Source: Luteibacter aegosomaticola
GTDB taxonomy: Bacteria; Pseudomonadota; Gammaproteobacteria; Xanthomonadales; Rhodanobacteraceae
Assembly: GCF_023078475.1 (NCBI RefSeq)
Contig: NZ_CP095741.1
Location: 4,934,001-4,998,000, forward strand
Direction: 5' to 3'
Length of the DNA stretch: 64,000 bases
Shown: piece by piece, positions 8,172-16,173 of the stretch
How the letters are laid out: each line of letters starts with the position of its first letter
Position numbering within the stretch: position 1 is the stretch's first letter
Notes under the pieces: generated by a model
What the model was told of the DNA's origin: nothing
Database searches by the model: none
What the model saw: the letters and a program-made list of their open reading frames with translations, nothing else
Made by a program: the position numbers and the translations under genes

Positions 8172-10095
8172 ATTTGCGCTTCATCAGGCCGTTGGTGAAG
8201 AGGTACGCCGCGGTCTGGTAGTAGGTGATCGCGTCTTTCGCGTTCTTGTCGTCGTAGGTCGTCACCGGCTTGGCATCGCCCGTGATTTCCTCAGGCAGCA
8301 TTTCCTTCACCGGCTGGCGCGGGACCAGCGAGGCCATCATGCCGCCGTGCAGGTAGCCCAGTTCCTGGTACGTGCTGAGGAACGCGCGTTCACGGCCCGG
8401 CTCCAGCTTGAACAGATCGTAGCCGTAGAAACGCGAGGTGTAGCTGAAGTTGAGCATGCCCAGCAGCGTCGGCGGGATATCGATCTGGCTCATGAGGCGA
8501 TCGACGCGGCCCGGCGCCACGTGCTTGGGCGAGTAGATGTACAGCGGGATGTGGTAACGGTCCACGGGCAGGCTCGTCTTGCCCGCGCTGGTGGCGCAAT
8601 GGTCGGCGGTGATCACGAAAATCGTGTCGTCGAACCAAGGCTTGGTGGACGCGCGCTTCAGGAAATCGGCGATCGCCCAATCGGTGTACTGCACGGCCGC
8701 GCGGCGCGAACCCTGCGGCAGCGGCACGCGGCCCGCCGGGAAGGTGAACGGCCGGTGGTTCGAGGTGGTCATCACATGGCCGAAGTACGGCTTGCCCTTC
8801 GCATAGGCGTCATCCATGCGCTTCATGACCAGGGTGAACAGATCCTCATCCGCCACGCCCCACACGTTCTCCGCGTGGATGTCCTTGTCGGAGATGACGT
8901 TGCGGTCGACCGCTTCATAACCATTGCTGGCGAAGAAGTGGTTCATGTTGTCGAAGTAGCCGTAACCGCCGTACACGAACTCGGACTTGTAGCCCTTCTC
9001 GTTGAACACATCGGCGAGCGACCACAGGCCTTCGTTGCCCGGGCGCTTCACGATGGATTCGCCTGGCGTGGGCGGCACCGAGAGCGACAACGCCTCGAGG
9101 CCACGCACCGTGCGCGTACCGTTCGCGTAGAGCTCGGTGAAGAACAGGCTCTTCGACGCCAGCGCATCCAGGTTCGGCATCAGGTGTTTGTGCTTGCTGA
9201 CCGACAGCCCTTCGACGTAATCGCCCGAGAGGCTCTCGACGCTGATCAGCACGACGTTGAGCTTCTTTTCCGGGCCCGTGTTCTCGATGCGCCGGGTAAT
9301 GTCCATCGGATCGTTGCTGGTGAACGTCGCGTCCGGCGTCTTCAGCAGGGTGCGGAGTTCACCAAAGGCCTGATCCTTCGGCAGCGAGGGGTAATACTTC
9401 GCGTAATCGAGTTCGTTTTCGCGGAACGCGGCGAAGAACTGGTAGGTACCGTCGCCAGCCAGTTCGTTCATGTACTGGTTGCGCTGGCCATCCTTCATGG
9501 CCGCGTCCACGCCGAAGCTGACCGCCACCGTGGCGACCAGCCAGCCGAGCACCACCAGCGTGCGACCGCCGAAACGCGAACCGTCGTCGCCCAGCGCCAG
9601 CTTGGGCCGGCTAAGCCAGACGATGCCCACGGCGAGCAGTGCGATCATCGTGATCCACGTGCCGATCGGGTACGACTCACGGATATTGCCGACGACTTCA
9701 TGGGTGTAGACGAGGTAGTCCACCGCGATGAAGTTGAAGCGGGCACTGAATTCGCCCCAGAAGACCAGCTCGGCCACGGCGACGAAGAGGGTGGCGAAGG
9801 CAAGCACCCAGGCGAAGCCCAGGAAGATCTTGCGACCCCACGGCGACATGGCTGCCCGGCGTGGCAGGAGCCACAACACCAGCAGCATGGGCCAGCCCAT
9901 GTAGATGAAGGTGACCAGGTCGTAGCCCAGACCCACGCCGAAGATGTACAGCCACGCCCCGATCGAGTGCGGGACATCCTTGCCGGTCTTGATCAGGAGG
10001 ATGAGCCGGACCACGAAGGCCACGAGGAGGAACAACACGCCATACCAGGCCAGGGGCCGGAAGCGCTGGCGCAGCGCCGGGGAAACAAGGTGCAT
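8170..10095 (-). CDS. LTA synthase-family (sulfatase-fold) phosphoglycerol transferase
   Basis: 641 residues. About five membrane helices fill residues 15-200, followed by a periplasmic alkaline-phosphatase-fold domain. Key parts are VVLISVESLSGDY (metal ligand Glu287), GTRTVRGLEAL (likely nucleophile Thr329) and ITADHCATSA near the C-terminus (metal-binding Asp-His). In Gram-negative bacteria, members transfer phosphoglycerol or phosphoethanolamine to periplasmic glucans or other envelope polymers; the acceptor here is unknown. It diverges from mprF with 205 bp between starts, so two enzymes that change envelope charge or use phosphatidylglycerol share one control region. Confidence 0.9.
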   Translation of the reverse strand: MHLVSPALRQRFRPLAWYGVLFLLVAFVVRLILLIKTGKDVPHSIGAWLYIFGVGLGYDLVTFIYMGWPMLLVLWLLPRRAAMSPWGRKIFLGFAWVLAFATLFVAVAELVFWGEFSARFNFIAVDYLVYTHEVVGNIRESYPIGTWITMIALLAVGIVWLSRPKLALGDDGSRFGGRTLVVLGWLVATVAVSFGVDAAMKDGQRNQYMNELAGDGTYQFFAAFRENELDYAKYYPSLPKDQAFGELRTLLKTPDATFTSNDPMDITRRIENTGPEKKLNVVLISVESLSGDYVEGLSVSKHKHLMPNLDALASKSLFFTELYANGTRTVRGLEALSLSVPPTPGESIVKRPGNEGLWSLADVFNEKGYKSEFVYGGYGYFDNMNHFFASNGYEAVDRNVISDKDIHAENVWGVADEDLFTLVMKRMDDAYAKGKPYFGHVMTTSNHRPFTFPAGRVPLPQGSRRAAVQYTDWAIADFLKRASTKPWFDDTIFVITADHCATSAGKTSLPVDRYHIPLYIYSPKHVAPGRVDRLMSQIDIPPTLLGMLNFSYTSRFYGYDLFKLEPGRERAFLSTYQELGYLHGGMMASLVPRQPVKEMLPEEITGDAKPVTTYDDKNAKDAITYYQTAAYLFTNGLMKRK

Positions 10096-10300
10096 GGGGC
10101 CTCGCGTTGGAACGGGCCGGCGGTAGGGCCAGCATGTCGCAAAAGCGTAAGAAAGGGCGCTTACGGTTGCCTTTCCCGAACCTTAGCGCCAGCTTTCAAC
10201 GAGCCCATGCACAAAGGCGGCAGGAACCTGCTCCCTGCCGTCGCGGCGCGCTCTGTGGCACCCTACACGACCTTACGAGCCAAACTGGAGCCGCGGCACC

Positions 10301-12910
10301 GTGGAGCACGCATCAGGCACGGAGCTGTCGCCTAACCCACCTCCCCCGGTAAAGCGCGCGCTATACGCCACCTTGCTGCGCAGGGCGGGTGGCCCGCTGC
10401 TATCCGTTGCCTTGCTGTGCCTGGCCCTTTGGGCCCTCCATCTCATGGCCAGCGAGGTCACGTACCGCCAAATCGGCAACTACGTGCACAACCTGCCCAA
10501 TGCCGATATCGGCCTGGCGGTGTTGCTGACGGCGGCCGGCTTCGCGGTCATGACCCTGTACGACTGGTTCGGCCTGGCGAGCGTCGGCAAGCGCCTGCCG
10601 CCCAAGCGGGTCGGCCTGATCTCGTTCATCAGCTACGCCTTCTCCAATGCCCTGGGCATGTCCCTGCTGGTGTCGGGCTCCATTCGCTACCGCTTCTATA
10701 TCCAGGCCGGCCTGACCACGGGTGAGATCGCCCGCGTGGTGCTCTACACCACGCTCAGCTTCTGGCTGGGCCTGGCCGCGCTGACCGGCGCGACCCTGCT
10801 GTTCGTGCCGATCCCGCCCGAAGTCCCGCTATCCAACCTGCGGATCCCGCTCGCCATCGTGCTGGCGGCGGTGCCGCTCGCCTGGTTTGCCGTGGCCGTG
10901 TTCGTGCGCCGGCCCATCCGCGTGTGGCGCTGGGCCATCAACTCGCCCACCCCGATGGTCGCGGCGCGGCAGATCCTGGTCGGTGCGTTCGATTGGGGCC
11001 TCGCTGCCGGCGTGCTGTACGTGCTGATGCCCGAGGCCATTGTCGGCGGCTTCGGCCACTTCCTGGCCATCTTCGTGCTGGCCCAGATGGCCGGCCTGAT
11101 CAGCCATGTGCCGGGCGGGTTGGGTGTGTTCGAAGCCGTGATGCTTGCGGGCTTCGGCGCCACCGGCAACCACGGCCTCGAGGCGCCGATCCTCGGTTCG
11201 CTGGCGGCCTACCGCGCGGTCTATTACCTGCTGCCGCTGTGCGTCGCCACGCTGATGGTGATCATCCGCGAGCTGCGCGCCCTGCGCCATGCCGCGCTCA
11301 TCACGCCCTGGTTCGCCGGGCTGCTGCCGCCGTTCTTCGCCGGGCTCACCCTCGTCTGCGGCGCCGTGCTGTTGTTCTCCGGCGCCACGCTGGCCATCCC
11401 GGGCCGCATGGAGATCCTGCGCGGCTTCGTGCCGCTGCCCCTGGTCGAGGTCTCGCACTTCCTCTCCAGCGTGGTCGGCATGCTGCTGCTCATCCTGGCG
11501 CGCGGCCTGCAGCGCCGCCTCGATGCGGCGTACTGGCTGACCCTGGTGTTCCTCGTACTCGGCGCCGTGCTTTCGATGCTCAAGGGCATCGATTACGAAG
11601 AAGCCACCCTGCTGACCCTGCTGGCCCTGGCCCTCGCGCCTGCCCACCGGCACTTCTACCGTCGCGCTTCGCTGTTCCGCGCCACGTTCTCGCCGGGCTG
11701 GGTGATCGCGATCGCGGCGGTATTCGCCTGCGCCACGTGGCTGGTGTTCTTCAGCTTCAAGCACGTCGAATACAGCAACAACCTGTGGTGGGAATTCAGC
11801 TTCCGCCACGGTGGCGCCCCGCGCGCCCTGCGCGCCCTGGTGGGTGCCGCTGCTGTCGTCATGCTGTTCGCGCTGGCCAACCTCATCCGCCCGGCACGGC
11901 CACGGCGCAATCGCCCGAACGATGCGGAACTCGCCCGCGCCATGCCGCTGCTCAAGCAGTTCAGCTCGGCCCAGGCCCACCTCGCTCTCGTCGCCGACAA
12001 GACCCTGATGTTCGCGCCGGAAGACCGCGCCTTCATCATGTACGACATCGAAGGCCGCAGCTGGGTCGCCATGGGCGATCCGGTCGGCGAAGACGAAGAC
12101 GCACGCCGCGAACTGGTCTGGAGCTTCCGCGAGGAATGCGAACGCGCCGGTGGCTGGCCGCTGTTCTACCAGGTGCGCCCCGAAGATCTCGACCTCTACC
12201 TCGAAGTCGGCATGAACCTGTTGAAGATCGGCGAGGAAGCCCGGGTGCGCCTGGAGACCTTCAACCTCGACGGCAAATCCAAGAAGACGCTGCGCGGCAC
12301 GGTGAACAAACTGCAACGCGATGGCCTGCGCCTTGAGATCATTCCCATCGAAGACGTGCCGGCTATCCTGCCAAGGCTTAAACTTATCTCCGATGCATGG
12401 ATGCGTGACAAGAAGGTCCGCGAGAAGCGTTTCTCGCTCGGCCTGTGGGATGAGCGGTATCTCTCACGCACGCCCATGGCGGTGATCTGGCAGGGTGAAG
12501 AACTCGTCGCGTTCGCCAACATGTTCCTTACCGAGTCGAAGGAGGAGGCCTCCGTCGATCTCATGCGCCACCTGCCCGAAGGCCCTGCCGGCATCATGGA
12601 TTTCCTGTTCATCGAGCTGATGTCGTGGGCGAAAGCCAACGGCTATCGCTGGTTCAACCTGGGCATGGCCCCTCTCTCGGGCCTGCAGAACCGCCGCACC
12701 GCGCCGTTGTGGAGCCGCTTTGGCGCCATGGTCTTTGGCCGCGGCGAGCGCTTCTACAACTTCCGTGGCCTGCACCGCTACAAGGATAAGTTCGATCCCG
12801 AATGGGAGCCGCGCTACATCGCCGTGCCGGGCGGCATCGCCCTGCCGCTGGCGCTGGCGAACGTGGCGAGCCTCATCTCGGGCGGCCTGGGCGGGGTCGT
12901 GCGCCGGTGA
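10301..12910 (+). CDS. mprF: Bifunctional phosphatidylglycerol lysyltransferase/flippase MprF
   Basis: 869 residues. The N-terminal two-thirds is a multi-spanning flippase domain (UPF0104-like; HVPGGLGVFEAVML is its signature loop near residue 270) with further helices to about 530. The C-terminal ~300 residues form the DUF2156 GNAT-fold synthase (MFAPEDRAFIMYDIEGRSWV, GDPVGEDEDARRE, FNLGMAPLSGL). MprF adds an aminoacyl group from charged tRNA to phosphatidylglycerol and flips the product, lowering surface charge and giving resistance to cationic peptides and acid. The aminoacyl group (Lys or Ala) cannot be told here. It starts with GTG at 10301 with GGAG ten bases upstream. The stop overlaps the start of the VirJ-like gene by four bases. 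Confidence 0.95.
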   Translation: MEHASGTELSPNPPPPVKRALYATLLRRAGGPLLSVALLCLALWALHLMASEVTYRQIGNYVHNLPNADIGLAVLLTAAGFAVMTLYDWFGLASVGKRLPPKRVGLISFISYAFSNALGMSLLVSGSIRYRFYIQAGLTTGEIARVVLYTTLSFWLGLAALTGATLLFVPIPPEVPLSNLRIPLAIVLAAVPLAWFAVAVFVRRPIRVWRWAINSPTPMVAARQILVGAFDWGLAAGVLYVLMPEAIVGGFGHFLAIFVLAQMAGLISHVPGGLGVFEAVMLAGFGATGNHGLEAPILGSLAAYRAVYYLLPLCVATLMVIIRELRALRHAALITPWFAGLLPPFFAGLTLVCGAVLLFSGATLAIPGRMEILRGFVPLPLVEVSHFLSSVVGMLLLILARGLQRRLDAAYWLTLVFLVLGAVLSMLKGIDYEEATLLTLLALALAPAHRHFYRRASLFRATFSPGWVIAIAAVFACATWLVFFSFKHVEYSNNLWWEFSFRHGGAPRALRALVGAAAVVMLFALANLIRPARPRRNRPNDAELARAMPLLKQFSSAQAHLALVADKTLMFAPEDRAFIMYDIEGRSWVAMGDPVGEDEDARRELVWSFREECERAGGWPLFYQVRPEDLDLYLEVGMNLLKIGEEARVRLETFNLDGKSKKTLRGTVNKLQRDGLRLEIIPIEDVPAILPRLKLISDAWMRDKKVREKRFSLGLWDERYLSRTPMAVIWQGEELVAFANMFLTESKEEASVDLMRHLPEGPAGIMDFLFIELMSWAKANGYRWFNLGMAPLSGLQNRRTAPLWSRFGAMVFGRGERFYNFRGLHRYKDKFDPEWEPRYIAVPGGIALPLALANVASLISGGLGGVVRR

Positions 12911-13707
12911 GGAAGATCCTTCGTTACATAGGCATCATCCTGGCCGTGACGATCGCACTGGCCGTACTGGCCTGGCACCCGTGGAGCCACGCGTCCCTGG
13001 AAAGCGCCACGGTGGAGTTACCGGCCCTGAAGGCGCCGCCCTCGGGTGAGGAAGACCTGATGGTGGTCATCTATTCCGGCGACGGCGGTTGGTGGGATCT
13101 GGACCAGCGCCTGGGCGCCGTGTTCACCCAGCGTGGCGTGCCGGTCGTGGGGCTGAGCACCTTCAAGTATTTCTGGCATTACCGTTCGCCCGACGAATCC
13201 GCCCACGATCTCGACCGCCTGCTCGATAAGTACACGAAGCAGTGGGGCAAGACGCGGATCCTGCTGGTCGGCTATTCGTTTGGCGCCGACGTGCTGCCCA
13301 CGATCGTCGGCAAGCTTCGTACGGATAACCGCAGCCGACTGAGCCAGCTGGTACTCCTCTCGGCCAGCCGCGATGTGAACTTCGAGATCGAACTCGAGGG
13401 CTACATGCACCAGGGCTGGTGGACCACCGCCACGCACAGCCTGCTGCAGTGGCTGAATCCAGTGGTGCATTCCGACGCCATGCCGCCCATCGCGGCGCTG
13501 GGTGGCAAGCCACCGATGGCCTGCTATTACGGCGCGGAAGATGCCGATGACAGCGGCTGCACGGATCCGAAGCTGCCGGCGTTCGTCACGGTGTACAAAA
13601 AGCCCGGTTCTCATCACTTTGATGAAAACTACGAACAGCTGGCCACCGAGCTGATTTCGCGCATGCCGCCGCGACCCTTGGCAGCCAAGGCCTCCACACC
13701 GCCTTAA
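12907..13707 (+). CDS. VirJ/AcvB-like alpha/beta hydrolase (probable aminoacyl-PG hydrolase)
   Basis: 266 residues. An N-terminal membrane anchor or signal helix (ILRYIGIILAVTIALAVLAW) precedes a periplasmic alpha/beta-hydrolase: VVIYSGDGGWWDLD (residues 53-66), nucleophile elbow GYSFGA with Ser124, and a late GSHHF with the probable catalytic His. It is the single-domain VirJ form; AcvB has an extra N-terminal domain. In Agrobacterium AcvB is reported to hydrolyse lysyl-phosphatidylglycerol and is encoded with the MprF homologue LpiA. The GTGA overlap with mprF here shows translational coupling and supports the same role. Confidence 0.88.
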   Translation: MRKILRYIGIILAVTIALAVLAWHPWSHASLESATVELPALKAPPSGEEDLMVVIYSGDGGWWDLDQRLGAVFTQRGVPVVGLSTFKYFWHYRSPDESAHDLDRLLDKYTKQWGKTRILLVGYSFGADVLPTIVGKLRTDNRSRLSQLVLLSASRDVNFEIELEGYMHQGWWTTATHSLLQWLNPVVHSDAMPPIAALGGKPPMACYYGAEDADDSGCTDPKLPAFVTVYKKPGSHHFDENYEQLATELISRMPPRPLAAKASTPP

Positions 13708-14437
13708 CGCGGCATGGCCGAATCCGCGGGTGAGTTTCTGTCACTGAAAATTCACCTGCGTGCCACCGTAATTTTCGTCTTCCGCGCTCAACCTGTTTAT
13801 CCGGGCGGGATAAGCAGGAGACGAGCCATGCAGCGAGAATCCGGAAAACGTGACTACGGAACGTCTGATTGCGCAGCGCTTCGCTCGCTCGCGAGCCGTG
13901 GTGCGCCGGTTCCGCCGCAGGCCCGGCCAGCCCCTCGCCCGACCAGCCACGGCGCCAACAACCCGCAGCCGCCGCGTCCGCGGCGCGATCAGCGGGCGCC
14001 AGCCTGAACAAAAGGCATGCGCAAGAGGGCCCGACGGCACATTGGGCCTATTTTTAAGAATCCTCCTATATCCCTGGCGGATCACCGTACGTAAGACTTA
14101 CACCGTCGCCGATGACCGATCCGACGGCAGGATGCCGTCCGTCCCTAGCGCCAGGATCGATCCCCCCCTTCATCGGCGATAGCGTCGCGCCGGCCACGCC
14201 GGGCCGCGCATAGGTGGCTCAGCTACCAGACCCAGGGACGGTCACCATGGCCCTCCGCGTGAGCGCGAGGGCCATGTCTTACAACCCGGATCGGAACTGG
14301 CTGACTTGACTCTGTTTTCGGAGCCGTTAGCATTTCGAACCATGAGGCTCCCTAGCCGATGGGAGGAGCCGCCCGCCCGTTTCGTTGGGTCCAGCAAGCG
14401 CTGGGTAAGAGGAATCGGACCCGCTCTATGTGGACGC
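13708..14437. other. Gap without a convincing gene, rich in inverted repeats
   Basis: About 730 bp. A 27-bp near-palindrome lies at 13792-13818. Directly after it a 59-codon frame starts at ATG 13828 with AGGAG seven bases upstream, but its product is Arg/Pro-rich low complexity and an overlapping 110-codon frame starts at GTG 13850, so neither is called. From about 14090 there are several stems: GTAAGACTTAC (14091-14101), a 10-bp stem 14106-14115/14169-14178 enclosing a 7-bp hairpin 14123-14139, GGTGGC/GCTACC (14212-14226), ATGGCCCTC/GAGGGCCAT (about 14248-14276), GGAGCC/GGCTCC (14320-14351) and CCAGC/GCTGG (14391-14404). A terminator follows. No tRNA cloverleaf was found. Confidence 0.5.
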
Positions 14438-14463
14438 AAAAAGGCCCCCTACGGGGCCTTTTT
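14090..14463 (+). ncRNA. Candidate structured noncoding RNA
   Basis: A chain of at least six short stems ends in an intrinsic terminator (14438-14463) that follows no plus-strand protein gene. The strongest is a perfect 10-bp closing stem (TCGCCGATGA at 14106-14115 with TCATCGGCGA at 14169-14178) enclosing GACGGCA/TGCCGTC. I do not recognise RNase P, tmRNA, 6S or SRP signatures. The strand is assumed from the terminator, which also works in reverse for the gene ending at 14449. The boundaries are approximate. Confidence 0.3.
14438..14463. terminator. Bidirectional intrinsic terminator
   Basis: AAAAAGGCCCC, loop CTAC, then GGGGCCTTTTT gives an 11-bp stem with T runs in both directions. The stop codon of the minus-strand gene (14449-14451) lies inside the loop, so that gene ends in its own terminator. 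Confidence 0.88.
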
Positions 14464-15054
14464 GTTGCCTTTCGGTTTTTTCGCGACGATGCCAGCCTTC
14501 TCCGCGCAGAGCGTCGCAAAAGGCTTGGCATGCCGACGACTAGCTGCTCCTGGTTGATCTTTTACGTAGGCGCTCTGCACGTACATCACCAGACGCGCTT
14601 CTGTTCCAGGACGGTAGAGGTCGAAATAGACCTGATACGACTCCACGACTCCATCGCGACCGAGTTGCTCACAGACCATGTAGTTGTGGGCGCTGGCGAC
14701 GTAGCACTTCGTATGGCCGCGGGGCAGGCCCTTAATCAGCGCCGGCAGGCGAAGCGACTGGATGTATCGGGCATCGTTGAAGATGCGCATTCTGCCGCCG
14801 GAGTCGATCCATACCGATGCGCGATCTGTTGACGCGACCGAATCATGGAGGGACGCTCCTTCAGTGACCACATGGCAATCAAAGACGACGCGCACGGGAA
14901 CACACAGCGCTGGGAGTTCCTTACGAGCGGGACGTGACACGACCATATCGAAATCGTGCAGATGATCGAACGCATACCGGACGTCATTGATGATACGAGG
15001 TGCCCACGTCTCCGAACGTGCCGCATGCCGCCACCGAAATTTCGGAACACTCAT
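14449..15054 (-). CDS. Hypothetical protein, no family recognised
   Basis: 201 residues from ATG 15054, which has an AGG about seven bases upstream; a GTG at 15078 would add eight residues. There is no signal peptide or membrane helix. Visible features are an aromatic-rich central part (YQVYFDLYRPGTEARLVMYV), four Cys residues and a very basic Lys-rich tail (GIVAKKPKGNKKAP) that might bind nucleic acid. Its base composition looks less GC-rich than its neighbours (for example CGAAATTTCGG near the start), which could mean recent acquisition. Function unknown. Confidence 0.6.
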   Translation of the reverse strand: MSVPKFRWRHAARSETWAPRIINDVRYAFDHLHDFDMVVSRPARKELPALCVPVRVVFDCHVVTEGASLHDSVASTDRASVWIDSGGRMRIFNDARYIQSLRLPALIKGLPRGHTKCYVASAHNYMVCEQLGRDGVVESYQVYFDLYRPGTEARLVMYVQSAYVKDQPGAASRRHAKPFATLCAEKAGIVAKKPKGNKKAP

Positions 15055-15160
15055 CCATGACCTGCCGATAGACTTCACCCGGCAAATGCGGGCGGGTCTT
15101 CACGATAGGTATCGCCTTGCGTGTCGTCTGTAAGGCCATTCCGACACACAGGATCAGGTT

Positions 15161-15322
15161 ATGGGCTGTCTTCCACTTCCGATTTTTCTGCTGCTTGGCT
15201 GCGGCGTGGGCTGGCTGGTGGGTGAGAAATCGGGTGCCGTCTATGGCTCGGTTATCGGCCTCGCCATTGGGCTCGTTCTTACATTCCTGCTGTTTCGCGC
15301 CATGCGACGCGGCAACCGGTAA
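15161..15322 (+). CDS. Small two-helix membrane protein (53 residues)
   Basis: ATG 15161 to TAA 15322. The product starts MGCLPLPIFLLLGCGVGWLV, then a short charged loop (GEKSGAVYG), a second Gly/Ala-spaced helix (SVIGLAIGLVLTFLLF) and a basic end (RAMRRGNR). The GxxxG-like spacing and positive-inside tail suit a helical hairpin in the inner membrane. A Cys at position 3 is too early for a lipobox. GGATCAGG lies upstream as a loose ribosome site. It is convergent with the next gene, with only three bases between stops. Confidence 0.55.
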   Translation: MGCLPLPIFLLLGCGVGWLVGEKSGAVYGSVIGLAIGLVLTFLLFRAMRRGNR

Positions 15323-15325
15323 CGG

Positions 15326-16105
15326 CTACGGCGCTTTGCCAAAGAAGACGGAGAAGCCCAGGCCTGCGATGACAGAGGGGCCATGTCCACCGATGCGGTG
15401 GAGGGCGTACGCATCCAGCTGCGCGTGATCGCCGATGTCGTACGCGACGCCACCGCCTGCTTGCAGCTCGTTGCCGTCTTCCGCGTCGTGGATCGCGTCG
15501 GCTTCCACATAGGCCATCCAGTTTTCGCCGAACTTGCGGCCAAACGTCGGGGCGAGGGTCCAGGTGTTGTGGCCCTTCAGGCGATCGACATTGGCGAAGA
15601 GGGTGGCCTGGCGTTTGTCGTCGGGTTCCCACTGCATCGTGGTGCCGAGGCTGTACTGCTTTGCGCCGTTGCCGAAATCCTCATCGCCGTTCGCGAACGT
15701 GACTTCACCGAGCGCGGCCCAGCTGAAGGCGCCGTCGGAGTCTGTACCGGCGGGGGCGTATTTCATGGCGACGCTGGTATCTCCGTGGCCGACTGCGTGG
15801 CGGCGCGAGCCCTGGCCGCGTTCTTCGAGGCGGTTCCATACCGAGCCACCCAGCTGGAATTCCACGGGGCCGCCGGTGCCAATGCGGATGAGGCTGTCGG
15901 CGGTGTAGGTGCGGTCGAGGTAGCCGTCCGAACGTTCGCGCTCGTAAGTCGGGAAGCCTTGCTCAAGCGCAACGGTGCCCGCAGGAAGGACGCTCGTGGC
16001 GAAGCCGGCGCCGGGACGGTCGAAGTCGGGCGGATCGGCCAGCGCGATCGTGGGAGTGAGGAGCAGGGCGGCAGCGAGGGCGGGGCGCAGGTTCATGCGC
16101 GGCAT
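15326..16105 (-). CDS. Outer-membrane transporter-like protein (phenol MetA-pathway family type)
   Basis: 259 residues with a signal peptide (LRPALAAALLLTPTIALADP). The mature part is a run of amphipathic beta strands: ALEQGFPTYERERSDGYLDR, IRIGTGGPVEFQLGGSVWN, GDTSVAMKYA, TLAPTFGRKFGENWMAYVEA, ending in VIAGLGFSVFFGKAP. This pattern matches the 'transporter' family related to phenol-degradation meta-pathway proteins, predicted outer membrane barrels of unknown substrate. Starts at 16105 (ATG CCG CGC) or 16096 (MNLRP) are both possible. Confidence 0.78.
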   Translation of the reverse strand: MPRMNLRPALAAALLLTPTIALADPPDFDRPGAGFATSVLPAGTVALEQGFPTYERERSDGYLDRTYTADSLIRIGTGGPVEFQLGGSVWNRLEERGQGSRRHAVGHGDTSVAMKYAPAGTDSDGAFSWAALGEVTFANGDEDFGNGAKQYSLGTTMQWEPDDKRQATLFANVDRLKGHNTWTLAPTFGRKFGENWMAYVEADAIHDAEDGNELQAGGGVAYDIGDHAQLDAYALHRIGGHGPSVIAGLGFSVFFGKAP

Positions 16106-16140
16106 TGTCGCGAACTTACGCGTCGCGGCAATGCGAAGAG

Positions 16141-16165
16141 CCCCGGTGATCCAGGATCACCGGGG
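16141..16165 (-). terminator. Hairpin terminator after the GH3 gene
   Basis: A perfect inverted repeat, CCCCGGTGATCC/GGATCACCGGGG around a single A, lies just past the GH3 stop. The reverse strand continues with a mildly T-rich GCTCTTCGCATTG. It could also be a simple 3' stabilising hairpin. Confidence 0.65.
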
Positions 16166-16173
16166 CGTTGCGC

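Noticed and set aside
8347..10335. 662-codon open frame opposite the LtaS-like gene
   Set aside because: Antisense shadow with skewed composition; crosses the divergent promoter region.
13850..14182. 110-codon frame starting GTG 13850
   Set aside because: Arg/Pro-rich product, overlaps another frame of similar weakness and the start of the hairpin-rich segment.
14320..14351. tRNA remnant (GGTTCGAAATGC on the minus strand resembles a T-loop)
   Set aside because: No acceptor stem, anticodon arm or CCA can be arranged around it.
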